A DNA stretch of 26,416 nucleotides from Thermotogaceae bacterium (lineage in GTDB: Bacteria; Thermotogota; Thermotogae; Thermotogales; Thermotogaceae). The DNA lies in assembly GCA_027038385.1 (NCBI GenBank), contig JALVXE010000012.1, positions 25,513-51,928 on the forward strand. Reading direction: 5' to 3'. A program made the translations under genes and the position numbers. Shown piece by piece: positions 15,798-24,278 of the stretch (positions are counted from its first letter, which is position 1; the number at the start of each line of letters is the position of its first letter). Under the pieces are notes generated by a model. That model saw nothing but the letters and a program-made list of their open reading frames with translations, searched no databases and was not told the DNA's origin.

Positions 15798-16693
15798 TGA
15801 ATCTGGAAAAGATAGAGAACTTCATAAAAAATTCTTCCGGCGTGTCTATCGCCTTCTCAGGAAGGGATTCTGATTATCTCAAAGATGGAGCAGAAAGAAT
15901 TTTAAAGGATCTTGAAGGCGTCTTAGTTGACTTTGCGGACGTGATGGTGATAGACCCTGAGGGGATGGAAATAGGTATAAACGAGGTCAGGGATATACGG
16001 AATTTTCTGACATACGCACCAGATAGGCTCGGCAGAAGATACGTCTTCATATACGATGCGGACAGGACAAACCAGCAAGCGGCCAACGCGCTCTTGAAAA
16101 TCCTCGAAGAGCCCCCTAGGCATGCGGTGATAATCCTGACAACGACGAGGTGGCATCTGCTCCTCCCAACTATAAGGAGCAGGGTGGTTAAGTTTGTATT
16201 GAACCCACCACCGCTTGAAGAAAACGTCAATCCTTGGGTGGACAAGATAGCCGAAAACGTTTGGAAAATCAGAAAAGAGCTCAGAGATTCTCTGGAGATT
16301 CTTGGGTTCGTTAAGAGTTCTCCTCCCGAGGATTTGGTGAGAGAGTTATCCGGAGAGACCTTGAAGTCATATCTTTCGGCTTTTGATATTCTGGAAAGGG
16401 TCGCTCTCTCCGATGAAAGAGAATTCTTAAGCCTAGTGGATCTCGTAATCTCGAATTACTCTGGGAAGCAGCTGTTCAAGATCAACGCTCTGCTATCAAG
16501 AGTGGCTCTCTGGCTCTTGGAGGCAGATGGAAAAATCCCTGATACCGAGAGCATGTATTTCTTTGACTCTGTGGCCAGGGCGAGACTACCGAACTTCAAC
16601 AACCATTTGACCACTTACAACATTGCGATAAGATACAGAGAAGCCAGGAGGAGGGATGAAGCTTGGAACTCACAGCAGACGTATACGGTGTAG
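15797..16693 (+). CDS. holB: DNA polymerase III delta' subunit-like clamp-loader protein
   Basis: Clamp-loader subunit of the AAA+ fold without ATPase activity, 298 residues. The Walker A position reads SGRDSDYLKDGAER, with no GxxGxGKT. Recognisable elements: INEVRDIRNFLTYAP (61-75), YVFIYDADRTNQQAANALLK (82-101) with ILEEPP right after, and LPTIRSR (123-129) in place of the SRC motif. The zinc-binding cysteines of many delta' proteins are missing, as I recall for the Thermotoga homologue. ATG at 15797 overlaps the DUF4438 stop (TGATG). The gene runs 31 bases into ricT; holB-ricT adjacency also occurs in Bacillus. Confidence 0.87.
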   Translation: MNLEKIENFIKNSSGVSIAFSGRDSDYLKDGAERILKDLEGVLVDFADVMVIDPEGMEIGINEVRDIRNFLTYAPDRLGRRYVFIYDADRTNQQAANALLKILEEPPRHAVIILTTTRWHLLLPTIRSRVVKFVLNPPPLEENVNPWVDKIAENVWKIRKELRDSLEILGFVKSSPPEDLVRELSGETLKSYLSAFDILERVALSDEREFLSLVDLVISNYSGKQLFKINALLSRVALWLLEADGKIPDTESMYFFDSVARARLPNFNNHLTTYNIAIRYREARRRDEAWNSQQTYTV

Positions 16694-17481
16694 AGTTCTC
16701 TCCAGTCGGTAGAATACATTACTACGCCGATAACGGAGAAGATATAAAGAGAGGGGATCTCGTTCTCGTCATAGGGGAATTCGGGCTCGAGGTCGCCAAG
16801 GTGGTCATCGGAAAGAGGGAGATGAGCATAGAGGAGCTCGGGTATGACTTGAAAGCGATCGTCAGAAAGCTCACAGAGGAGGATTTGCAGATCCACAAAA
16901 AAAACGAAGAAGATGCCAGGAAAGCCAAGGAAGTTTTCAAGAAGCTCGTCAGGGAAATGAACCTTCCGATGAAACCGATACTCGCGAAATACACTTTCGA
17001 TAGATCTAAACTTGTCTTTTTCTTCTCATCGGAAGAGAGAGTGGACTTCAGGGAGCTGGTTAGAGAACTTGCAAAGAACTTCAAAACCCGCATAGAACTC
17101 AAGCAGCTAGGCGTCAGAGATGAGATGAAACTCATGGGTGGGCTCGGCCTCTGTGGAAGGCCTGCATGCTGCACAGTATTCTTAAGGGAATTTCAATCGG
17201 TCACTCTGAAACACGCGAGGAAGCAGCAGATGATGATAAATCCAGCGAAGATATCTGGAACGTGTAGAAGATTGCTGTGCTGCCTTACATATGAACATGA
17301 CTTTTATGAGGAAGCCTTGAAAGATGTACCCGATGAGGGGAGCTCCGTGGAATACGAGGGAAAAAGGTGCAAGGTGATCAACGTGAACGTGTTCCTAGAC
17401 GAAGTCACACTGATGTGCGAAGGAAGGAAAATGATCAAGGTGGAGCTCAAGTACTTCAAGTACGCTGCTCAAAAAAGCTAG
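16663..17481 (+). CDS. ricT: RicT/YaaT (PSP1 domain) regulatory protein
   Basis: PSP1-family protein, 272 residues. In Bacillus RicT joins RicA and RicF in the Y-complex, which binds iron-sulfur clusters and guides RNase Y cleavage. Characteristic cysteines are C164, C169 and C170 (GLCGRPACC) and C201, C206 and C207 (CRRLLCC), all present. The N-terminus starts ELTADVYGVEFSPVGRIHYY. The start is TTG at 16663 behind AGGAGGAGGG, inside holB. The stop TAG is shared on the opposite strand with the TPR gene. RicA and RicF are not in the window. Confidence 0.93.
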   Translation: MELTADVYGVEFSPVGRIHYYADNGEDIKRGDLVLVIGEFGLEVAKVVIGKREMSIEELGYDLKAIVRKLTEEDLQIHKKNEEDARKAKEVFKKLVREMNLPMKPILAKYTFDRSKLVFFFSSEERVDFRELVRELAKNFKTRIELKQLGVRDEMKLMGGLGLCGRPACCTVFLREFQSVTLKHARKQQMMINPAKISGTCRRLLCCLTYEHDFYEEALKDVPDEGSSVEYEGKRCKVINVNVFLDEVTLMCEGRKMIKVELKYFKYAAQKS

Positions 17482-18542
17482 TCTTCGTCCTTTTTGCTTT
17501 CCGAAAGCTTCGAGGCTATTTTGTACTCCTCCATCGCATCTTCCAATCTTCCTATACGTTCGTACAGCTCGGCAAGTTTTATGTGAAGATCTGGGTTGAG
17601 AGGATCTTTCTCTATCTTTCTCTTCATCCTCTTAACGCTGTGCCTTGAATCTATGAGCATGAGTATTATGAGGAAAACCGCAGCCGATACAACCGTCACG
17701 GCTATATACGTGACTATCGGCTTTTTCCCGTTGACGCTCCTTTCCCGCTCTTTTGGTTCCACGGACACCATCTTCCTCAAGTTCTCCATTTTTTTCTCCA
17801 GGTCCACCTTCTCCACCTTTAGATTGTTCAGCCTTCTCATCAAATCGGAATAAGTTTTCTCAGATATACCGTTCTTCAAGGCTTCGTCTATATCCATGGA
17901 TAGGTTGGAGTAATCGTCAAGATCTTTCAAGTGCGGGAAACTCACGTTGAGCATCTTTGCCAAAGTCCATACCTTTAGGTAGTACTTCTCCCCCTCTTCG
18001 AATTTCTCCTCGAGTGCTCTGGACAGGCTCTTTCTCACGTCGTCCTTTTTAAAGCACGCGAGATCAATATAGGGTTTTGGATCGAATTTCAAAGGATTTT
18101 CCACGTATTCATCCACGATCTTCTCAACGACCCCTTCGCAGTTTACTTTCATATATCTTCCCACCATGTCGCACACCTTCACAGCATTCTCATCGAGCTT
18201 CTCCAAACGCTTCTCAAGCTCTTCCTTGAAGTTGAACACGACCTCAAGGTCTTTCAAAAGTCCCTCACTAATCCCACCTTTTTCCACCAAGCCTTTTAAG
18301 AGAGCATCGAAATCTTCCCTAACAACTGCCTCTCCTATGAACGGATCGGATGATAGCTTTTTCTTGACGAAAACAATTTTTCCTATGTCCTCGACGTTCT
18401 CATCTGGGTGCTGAGCTATGTATATCTTCAAGAGCTTCACCGCTTTCTCTATATCCTCTCTCGAGGCCTTCAAGATATCCTGTTTGGTTACGGAAAACGA
18501 CAAGGTCACAACCGCGATGAGTATCACGAGTAAAATTCTCAA
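17478..18542 (-). CDS. Membrane-anchored TPR protein with exported N-terminal domain
   Basis: 354 residues, not recognised as a named family. A signal peptide or TM anchor (2-17) is followed by about 250 helical residues rich in charged heptads with a few cysteines (VCDMVGRYMKVNC). A TM helix is at about 274-296 (TYIAVTVVSAAVFLIILMLI), then a short C-terminal TPR pair (about 305-350; DPLNPDLHIKLAELYERIG, LEDAMEEYKIASKL). The charge pattern suggests an extracytoplasmic N-terminal domain and a cytoplasmic TPR. The start is TTG at 18542, overlapping the transporter stop, behind GAGGAGG. Last gene of its operon; may scaffold envelope complexes, but no function can be assigned. Confidence 0.75.
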   Translation of the reverse strand: MRILLVILIAVVTLSFSVTKQDILKASREDIEKAVKLLKIYIAQHPDENVEDIGKIVFVKKKLSSDPFIGEAVVREDFDALLKGLVEKGGISEGLLKDLEVVFNFKEELEKRLEKLDENAVKVCDMVGRYMKVNCEGVVEKIVDEYVENPLKFDPKPYIDLACFKKDDVRKSLSRALEEKFEEGEKYYLKVWTLAKMLNVSFPHLKDLDDYSNLSMDIDEALKNGISEKTYSDLMRRLNNLKVEKVDLEKKMENLRKMVSVEPKERERSVNGKKPIVTYIAVTVVSAAVFLIILMLIDSRHSVKRMKRKIEKDPLNPDLHIKLAELYERIGRLEDAMEEYKIASKLSESKKDED

Positions 18543-19546
18543 ATCGCTTCCTCCTCTTCAAAGCGAGGCTTTACGAAGTACTTCCAAAAGGTGTTTATGA
18601 ATATCGTAAGTGGAACTGCCACGAATATACCCATCAACCCGTAGATTTTCCACAAGAGCAATATGAAGAACAGCATCTCCACCGGGCTTATGTTCGAATA
18701 TCCCTTCATCATGTGTATGAACGTTACGAAAGAAACGGTATGTATCGCAAGGGTTATTAACGTCATGATTATAACTCCTTTAAACCCAAGAGAGATCGAG
18801 AACAGGAGCACCGGTATGTATTCAAACAGGACCCCGACTATCGGCATGAAATTAGTCACGAATGCCCAAACACCTATCGTTACGCTGTACTTGAGTCCCA
18901 TGACTTCGAACGAGATGAAAAACAGTATTCCCGTGAGCATAGCCGTTACGAAAACCGCCTGGACGAATCTCATGAGGTTCGCGAAAAGTTCGTTCGAGAA
19001 TGGTAGAACCAATGGATAGAGCCTTTTCGGGTAAAGAACTTTTGGGAGATTTCTCAGGTGATCAAAGTAAACAAGCGAGTATATTGTACCCAGGACTATG
19101 AAGAATATCTGCATCGCGAATTTTGGTGTCGAGGTCGCAATCAAGGTTAACGTGGTATTAACGTAATCGTTTATCTTAGGTTTCATGTAGTTGATGAATT
19201 TCTGAAAGAGATCCAGAACTCTGTCGTTTTCAAAGAACTTCTTCCAGCTCTTTAGGTTTACCTCGCCTATCATCAAGTTGTAGAAACTGCCAGACTCCTT
19301 TACAACCGCTGGAACTATCAGCCAAATCGTAAAGGCCAAGAAGAGAAAGTAAAGTGCTATTGATATCAACACGCTGATAGATCTTCTCTTGACGAGCTTT
19401 TCCACCAGGTCGTTCAGAGCTTTGAGTATCGAGACAGATATGAATACCAATATAAGGACGGCCGCTACGTCCTTTATCATGAAAACCGCGACTATGAAAA
19501 GAAACAGAATGAGAGTTATCAGAGCTGCGAGATTCCTGTCTTTCAG
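18539..19546 (-). CDS. AI-2E family transporter (PF01594-type permease)
   Basis: Polytopic membrane protein of the AI-2 exporter/TqsA group, which also includes Na+/H+ antiporters and other exporters, so the substrate is open. Family pattern: an N-terminal TM pair with ALNDLVEKLVKRRSISVLIS, a central soluble segment, then MGLKYSVTIGVWAFVTNFMPIVG and a hydrophobic C-terminus with GIFVAVPLTIF. The first ATG is 19480 (313 residues), but the frame stays open 22 codons further and encodes LAALITLILFLFIVAVF, the expected TM1. No ATG, GTG or TTG lies there. A CTG at 19546 sits eight bases after GGGGAG and overlaps the asparaginase stop (CTGA), so I place the start there (335 residues). Confidence 0.8.
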   Translation of the reverse strand: MKDRNLAALITLILFLFIVAVFMIKDVAAVLILVFISVSILKALNDLVEKLVKRRSISVLISIALYFLFLAFTIWLIVPAVVKESGSFYNLMIGEVNLKSWKKFFENDRVLDLFQKFINYMKPKINDYVNTTLTLIATSTPKFAMQIFFIVLGTIYSLVYFDHLRNLPKVLYPKRLYPLVLPFSNELFANLMRFVQAVFVTAMLTGILFFISFEVMGLKYSVTIGVWAFVTNFMPIVGVLFEYIPVLLFSISLGFKGVIIMTLITLAIHTVSFVTFIHMMKGYSNISPVEMLFFILLLWKIYGLMGIFVAVPLTIFINTFWKYFVKPRFEEEEAI

Positions 19547-20535
19547 AACGATATCTCCCCACCCGCCCTTGAGATTTCAAAATACTCCCTTATCTTCTTT
19601 CTGTCTCTGGTCTTTCCCAGAACGACCATGAGCTTTATCCTCGCCTTCTGAGCCGACACTTCCTGACCGAGTATGACACCCCTTCTCACGAGATCAGCTC
19701 CTCCACCTTTGTAGCCGTAGACATCCAAAACTCTTCCTTTGAAACACCTAGATGTCAGAACTACGACCGCTCTTTCCACAACGTCTGAAACAGCATCGGC
19801 AACCTTCGGCGGGACGTTCCCCCTTCCAAAACCCTCTAGCACCACTCCTTTGTATCCCATCTCCACAACCTTTCTAAGGATATCACCATCATCTCCAGTG
19901 AAAGTTTTTACCAGCGCTACCCTGCTTTCTATTCCATCCGTTTCTATGTTCATCCTAAGCAGGGGCTTCCTGAAGAATACAACCGCATCCTCATCGACTA
20001 TTCCAAGTGGTCCATAACCTGGTGACTCGAAAGTTGCAACGTTGCTCGTGTAGGTCTTCGTAACTTCTCTTGCCGCGTGTATCTCATCGTTCAGGCACAC
20101 CATAACACCCATGCCGACCGCTTCATCCGACGAGGCTACTCTCAAAGAAGATAGGACATTCCTCGGTCCGTCCGTTCCGAGCTCGTTTATGTTCCTCATT
20201 GCGGCGGTCAACACTATTGGTTTCTCGGTTTTCACCGTCAGGTCCAAAAAGTAAGATGTTTCCTCGAGGGTATCAGTACCATGGGTGATCACCACCCCAT
20301 CCACGTCCGGATCATCCACGACAGACTGGATCATTCTTGACAGGCTCCACATCATCTCGGGCGTCATGTAAGGACTCGGAACGTTGGAAAACTCGACATG
20401 GTCTATCTCAGCAACCTTGTCCAAATCCGGTATCTGGGTTATAAGGGAATTTCCCTCAGAAAACGGAACAACCCCCCTGTGTGTTTTGGTCATGGCTATG
20501 GTTCCACCCGTGGTGATTATCACCACTCTCTTCAC
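19543..20535 (-). CDS. Asparaginase
   Basis: Cytosolic L-asparaginase/glutaminase family enzyme, 330 residues, no signal peptide. Catalytic elements: TTGGTIAM with T12 as nucleophile, HGTDTLEET for the second threonine-aspartate pair, TAAMRNINELGTDGPRN, and the triad lysine in REVTKTYTSNVATF. VLEGFGRGNVPP lies in the C-terminal domain. GTG at 20535 overlaps the HIT stop (GTGA), with GGGGAAG upstream. Whether it prefers Asn, Gln or another amide cannot be read here. Its place in an envelope-type operon is unexplained. Confidence 0.92.
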   Translation of the reverse strand: MKRVVIITTGGTIAMTKTHRGVVPFSEGNSLITQIPDLDKVAEIDHVEFSNVPSPYMTPEMMWSLSRMIQSVVDDPDVDGVVITHGTDTLEETSYFLDLTVKTEKPIVLTAAMRNINELGTDGPRNVLSSLRVASSDEAVGMGVMVCLNDEIHAAREVTKTYTSNVATFESPGYGPLGIVDEDAVVFFRKPLLRMNIETDGIESRVALVKTFTGDDGDILRKVVEMGYKGVVLEGFGRGNVPPKVADAVSDVVERAVVVLTSRCFKGRVLDVYGYKGGGADLVRRGVILGQEVSAQKARIKLMVVLGKTRDRKKIREYFEISRAGGEISF

Positions 20536-20873
20536 GCTATCTTCCCCAGCTTCCTCCCGCCTATCACGTGGAAGTGCAGATGATCCACCTCCTGTCCAGC
20601 ATCGGGACCGTTGTTGACCACCACCCTGTATCCGCTATCCAAGATTCCGCTATCCTTCGCAACTTTAGCTATCACTTCGAATATCCTCGAGAGCTTCTTT
20701 TTGTCCTCCTCTGACAGATCGTGGATCTTTCCAACGTGTTTTTTGTAAAGGACCAGGAGATGGACGGGAGCCACCGGGTGTATGTCTTTTATGACCAAAA
20801 AATCCTCGTCTTCGTAAACCTTCTCAGACGGTATCTCACCATCTATTATCTTGCAGAAGACGCAGTCCATCAT
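20532..20873 (-). CDS. HIT family nucleotide hydrolase (HINT type)
   Basis: Histidine-triad protein, 113 residues, of the HinT branch that hydrolyses purine nucleoside phosphoramidates and aminoacyl-AMP. Opens CVFCKIIDGEIPS (CxxC at C4 and C7) and ends with the triad HLHFHVIGGR (H98, H100, H102). ATG-ATG start at 20873, ten bases after the GT2 gene, with AGGGGGTG upstream. Confidence 0.96.
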   Translation of the reverse strand: MMDCVFCKIIDGEIPSEKVYEDEDFLVIKDIHPVAPVHLLVLYKKHVGKIHDLSEEDKKKLSRIFEVIAKVAKDSGILDSGYRVVVNNGPDAGQEVDHLHFHVIGGRKLGKIA

Positions 20874-20883
20874 GGCACCCCCT

Positions 20884-22089
20884 TCAGAACTTGTCTCTCT
20901 TTACCTTGTACCAATCCTCCTCTTTTTCCTTTTTCCTCAACTTCTTGTTCATCTTCTCTCCTATTTTGTCCACTACTTCGTAGTATCTCTCGACAAACAA
21001 CGATTTTAACATCGCGGGTATCAGAACGGAGAGCTCGAATACCATGACAAAAGCTGGGAGGATCAAAGAAGAAAGAACGCTCAGCCTCCTGTTGACATCC
21101 AAGATTTGAGAGAATGCGAACAGAGAGTAAGCGTAGGCTATAAGGTACAGCCCGAAAAACAGCCAACCATCCCCAAAGAGAATCCAAAGTGCTGTAAACC
21201 ATATGGGACTGGTGAAGAAGGCTATCGAGTATATATAAACAAGTGTATATTTAAGACTTCCGGATTTCATGAACTTGACTATTTCCCTGAATCCACCGTA
21301 GTACCATCTCATGTGCTGTTTCCAAAGGTCTTTCAAGGAATTGGCGTACTGTATGTTCACCCATGGGTATATGGAAAAGATTTCGTTTATTCCCATTTTC
21401 GAGAGTTTTGACGCTATGGTGAAGTCGTCCACTAGCGTTGTCGGATCTATCGGAACGACCTTTTCCAAGACCTTTCTTCTGAAGAAGACTCCGTTTCCCA
21501 TGAAGATCATCCTGAGGAATATGTTCGAGTATATGACATCTTTTGCGAAGGAGAAAAAGATCTCTTGAATCTTATGGGCAAGGTTTTTTGGCTTGTAGTT
21601 GTACGGCTCGAAATCCGTGAATATCATGTTTATATCGCTATGTGAAAAGCATGCAACATGCGTAGATATGTACTCAGGCGGGATTCTCGAATCCGCGTCT
21701 AGAAAGAGTATGATATCCCCCTTTGCGACTTCCATTGCCTCGTTTATCGACTGGGGTTTTCCCTTCCTCCCTTTCTTTCTGAGAACGACCAGATTTGAAT
21801 ATTCGCTTTCCAACCTCTTCAAGATCTCATAAGTTCCGTCATCCGATCTGTCATCCACCACTATTATTTCGAAGTGTTCGTAAAAGCTTCCTTCAACATT
21901 CCTTATGGTGTTTTCTATTACGTCGGATTCGTTCCACGTAGGTATGACTACGGAAACGAATGGTTTGAAATCTCGCTTCATGTTGACATGAAGCCTGGTC
22001 GTTCTCATGTAGTTTATGTACTTTCCTATGAGTACCGTGAACACCCCGGCGAAAACGGCTAACGAGAAAAAGACCCATACTAAGCTCAT
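20884..22089 (-). CDS. Membrane-bound GT2 glycosyltransferase, copy A
   Basis: Family 2 glycosyltransferase of the processive synthase type, 401 residues. TM1 is about 3-24. The cytoplasmic catalytic domain (about 40-270) has VVDDRSDDGT (77-86), DAD at 131-133, VDD at 220-222 and QHMRW at 258-262, i.e. the D, DxD, D and QxxRW set of hyaluronan- and cellulose-synthase-like enzymes. Three or four TM helices follow (about 270-375), then a very basic tail. I start at ATG 22089, with GGGAGGAAG upstream and overlapping the UPF0104 gene stop. An earlier in-frame ATG at 22176 lies inside that gene and gives a non-family N-terminus. Likely makes a glycolipid or surface polysaccharide; donor unknown. 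Confidence 0.9.
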   Translation of the reverse strand: MSLVWVFFSLAVFAGVFTVLIGKYINYMRTTRLHVNMKRDFKPFVSVVIPTWNESDVIENTIRNVEGSFYEHFEIIVVDDRSDDGTYEILKRLESEYSNLVVLRKKGRKGKPQSINEAMEVAKGDIILFLDADSRIPPEYISTHVACFSHSDINMIFTDFEPYNYKPKNLAHKIQEIFFSFAKDVIYSNIFLRMIFMGNGVFFRRKVLEKVVPIDPTTLVDDFTIASKLSKMGINEIFSIYPWVNIQYANSLKDLWKQHMRWYYGGFREIVKFMKSGSLKYTLVYIYSIAFFTSPIWFTALWILFGDGWLFFGLYLIAYAYSLFAFSQILDVNRRLSVLSSLILPAFVMVFELSVLIPAMLKSLFVERYYEVVDKIGEKMNKKLRKKEKEEDWYKVKRDKF

Positions 22090-23081
22090 TCGCTTCCTCC
22101 CAATCCAATCCTTCTGAACATACCCAAAAACATCATTCCAAGGATAATCTGAGAATAATAAGCCACAATTCTCCAAGCGGTGACCGCTTTGAGGGCTATC
22201 CCGCTGTCCATAGTTATCCCCGATAATACGTACTGATAAGTGAATTCTATACCTCCAGATGCTCCCGGTGTAGGTATGAAATATGCCAAGGCGTTAACCG
22301 CGTTAACCGATCCAAAGACTAGCCAAAAATTGAGTTTGATATCTGAAAGGAAGCTCAGCACGTAAAAAAGTGAATATATCTGGATGACGAGTGTTGCGAG
22401 CCATTCCAAGACGTCGAAAATCATCAAGTGAAAATTATCCTTCCAGATGTAATTGACACCAAGCTCGAAATTTCTTCTCCACTTGTCAAACGGTTTTTCT
22501 AGATCTTTTTTGACGATCTTCGATGACATCCTGACCAGAGGCATCAAAATCTTAGGTTTCAGCATAGCCAAAACAACCGCGATCGATACGGATAAACTTA
22601 TGATTATACCGATTATAACCAGATGCCCTCTTTTCAAGATCCACCCAAGACTGGTGTTGAGCATTATCAAGGCTATCACAGCACCACCTAGGGAGTTCTC
22701 CAGCACCCTCGTTCCCATTATCCCCGTGGCATATCCAGAATCCATTCCAAGCTTTGATAGGTGAACTACCTGAAACGGTTGTCCCCCCATCGCGAATGGA
22801 GTGAGAAAGGAAAATAGGTATCCTATTATGGTGTTGTAAAGTGCGTTGAAGAAGCCCACCTTGTATCCTCTGTGCCTGGCGAGATAGAATATCCTGAAAG
22901 CTTCTAAGAAGTACGAGCTCGTGAATATGAGAAAGGCTATGAAATAAACGTAAATTGGCAAGGAGCTGAGCAAGCTAAAAAACCCCGCCTTGCCTCTGTG
23001 AAAGAGGTCCAAGAACACCACAACCGTGAAACCCGATATGAAGGCCACGAGGATCGATATGAGGATCTTTTTTGTATTCAT
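22086..23081 (-). CDS. UPF0104/LPG-synthase-TM family membrane protein, copy A
   Basis: Polytopic membrane protein (about eight TM helices, 331 residues) of the family that includes the flippase part of MprF and AglD C-terminal domains. Diagnostic motifs: MGGQPFQVVHLSKLG and FIPTPGASGGIE. Such proteins are thought to move or modify lipid-linked products. Directly followed, with a four-base overlap, by GT2 copy A. ATG at 23081 has no ribosome binding site. A perfect extended -10 (TGATATAAT) lies ten bases upstream, so a leaderless message is possible. Confidence 0.88.
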   Translation of the reverse strand: MNTKKILISILVAFISGFTVVVFLDLFHRGKAGFFSLLSSLPIYVYFIAFLIFTSSYFLEAFRIFYLARHRGYKVGFFNALYNTIIGYLFSFLTPFAMGGQPFQVVHLSKLGMDSGYATGIMGTRVLENSLGGAVIALIMLNTSLGWILKRGHLVIIGIIISLSVSIAVVLAMLKPKILMPLVRMSSKIVKKDLEKPFDKWRRNFELGVNYIWKDNFHLMIFDVLEWLATLVIQIYSLFYVLSFLSDIKLNFWLVFGSVNAVNALAYFIPTPGASGGIEFTYQYVLSGITMDSGIALKAVTAWRIVAYYSQIILGMMFLGMFRRIGLGGSE

Positions 23082-23090
23082 GACAGCGCT

Positions 23091-23099
23091 ATTATATCA
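23091..23099 (-). promoter_or_regulatory. Extended -10 promoter inside the operon
   Basis: TGATATAAT on the minus strand is a perfect extended -10 with no clear -35. Transcription would start about 7 bases on, at or within three bases of the ATG at 23081. It would add an internal promoter for the copy A UPF0104-GT2 pair and the downstream genes. Confidence 0.4.
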
Positions 23100-23110
23100 G
23101 AACATCACAT

Positions 23111-24265
23111 TCACGACTTCGAAACCTTGTACCAACTGCTCGGGACCTTTCCGAGTACTATCCTTAAGAACGACCTCAATATCAAAGATACGTTTACAAC
23201 TATCATAACGACTCCGAGAACGCCTCCAACAAGCAGGTTGCACCCAACTTCAAGCTTCTTCGAATATATGGACGAGTGAATGAACGTCCCGGCTATAAGC
23301 TCTAATGATAGTACTCCGTATCGAAGAAATCCGAGCGCTGGAAGGACAATTCCTAGGGACAGGGTGGAAAACACCAGCCCTGAATAGAGTCCGAAGATCA
23401 TCGGGATCTCCCATGAACTCTTTTTGATGGTTTCCAGCATGCCGAGTATGTACCACCTATCCCGTTGGTTCACGAAATCCCGGAATTTCTCCGTGGCGTA
23501 CTCCTTCAAGATCGGCCCTGTGAAGTATCTGTATCTGAATCTTCCGAATTTCATCGCTACGTTCATCATGGCGCCATCGTCTTTACCAGATATTTTTTCC
23601 TTATCGAGAAACTCAAAAACCTCCCTTCTTATGAACATCCCCCTACCTGTGAAATTCGGAAAGAGATTCATCACCCTTATAGAACTCATGAGGGATATCT
23701 CCAGGGTGTGAATGATCGAGGTGAAGCTGTTGCAAGAATTGTACGAAGAAAGAGATGACTCAAGAGCGTCGATACCCTTCATCCTGCTCACGTAATACTC
23801 GACGTAATTTTCTGGAAACTCGTTGTCCGCATCGACTATGACGTACACATCTGCCTCCACCTCTCGATAAGCCCTCATTATGGATCCAAACTTTCCCAGA
23901 TTTTTCTTGTTCTCTAGGTAGATTACACCCTCGTTTTCTTCAGCGTATTTTTTCATCAAAGCTCCCGTGCTATCGGTGGAGTTATCATTAACGAGGACCA
24001 CGACTCTTTTCTCATAGCTTTGATTCAAAGCCGATTCTACAGATCTCTTTAAGGAACCTTCCTCGTTGTACGCTGGGATCACGATACATACAAAGTCGGA
24101 TGCTTCTTCCCTCTTCGGAGGGACACCCCTTATGTACAAGAAAACCTCAAAAGCTATGCTCAGAGCGGCCACTAGAAACACTCCGAGAAAGCTCGAGCCT
24201 GTGAAAAAGATGAAAAGAAAACCCGCTGTAAAACCTGAGAGAAAGTAAAGGATCAGACTTTTCAC
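23111..24265 (-). CDS. Membrane-bound GT2 glycosyltransferase, copy B
   Basis: Family 2 glycosyltransferase, 384 residues. Two N-terminal TM helices (about 4-22, 27-45). Catalytic motifs: IVIPAYNEEGSLKRSV, VNDNSTDST (92-100), DAD at 145-147, KDD at 228-230, QRDRW at 267-271. Three C-terminal TM segments follow. Same architecture as copy A but clearly diverged, so a different sugar or acceptor is likely. GTG at 24265, five bases after AAGGTGAT, is preferred; GTG at 24274 would add three residues and overlap the ribosome binding site. It follows its own UPF0104 partner by 13 bases. Confidence 0.9.
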   Translation of the reverse strand: MKSLILYFLSGFTAGFLFIFFTGSSFLGVFLVAALSIAFEVFLYIRGVPPKREEASDFVCIVIPAYNEEGSLKRSVESALNQSYEKRVVVLVNDNSTDSTGALMKKYAEENEGVIYLENKKNLGKFGSIMRAYREVEADVYVIVDADNEFPENYVEYYVSRMKGIDALESSLSSYNSCNSFTSIIHTLEISLMSSIRVMNLFPNFTGRGMFIRREVFEFLDKEKISGKDDGAMMNVAMKFGRFRYRYFTGPILKEYATEKFRDFVNQRDRWYILGMLETIKKSSWEIPMIFGLYSGLVFSTLSLGIVLPALGFLRYGVLSLELIAGTFIHSSIYSKKLEVGCNLLVGGVLGVVMIVVNVSLILRSFLRIVLGKVPSSWYKVSKS

Positions 24266-24278
24266 ATTTATCACCTTG

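Noticed and set aside
17505..17517. GCTTTC-C-GAAAGC hairpin as the terminator of ricT
   Set aside because: The loop is a single base and no T-tract follows in either direction; it lies within the coding end of the TPR gene.
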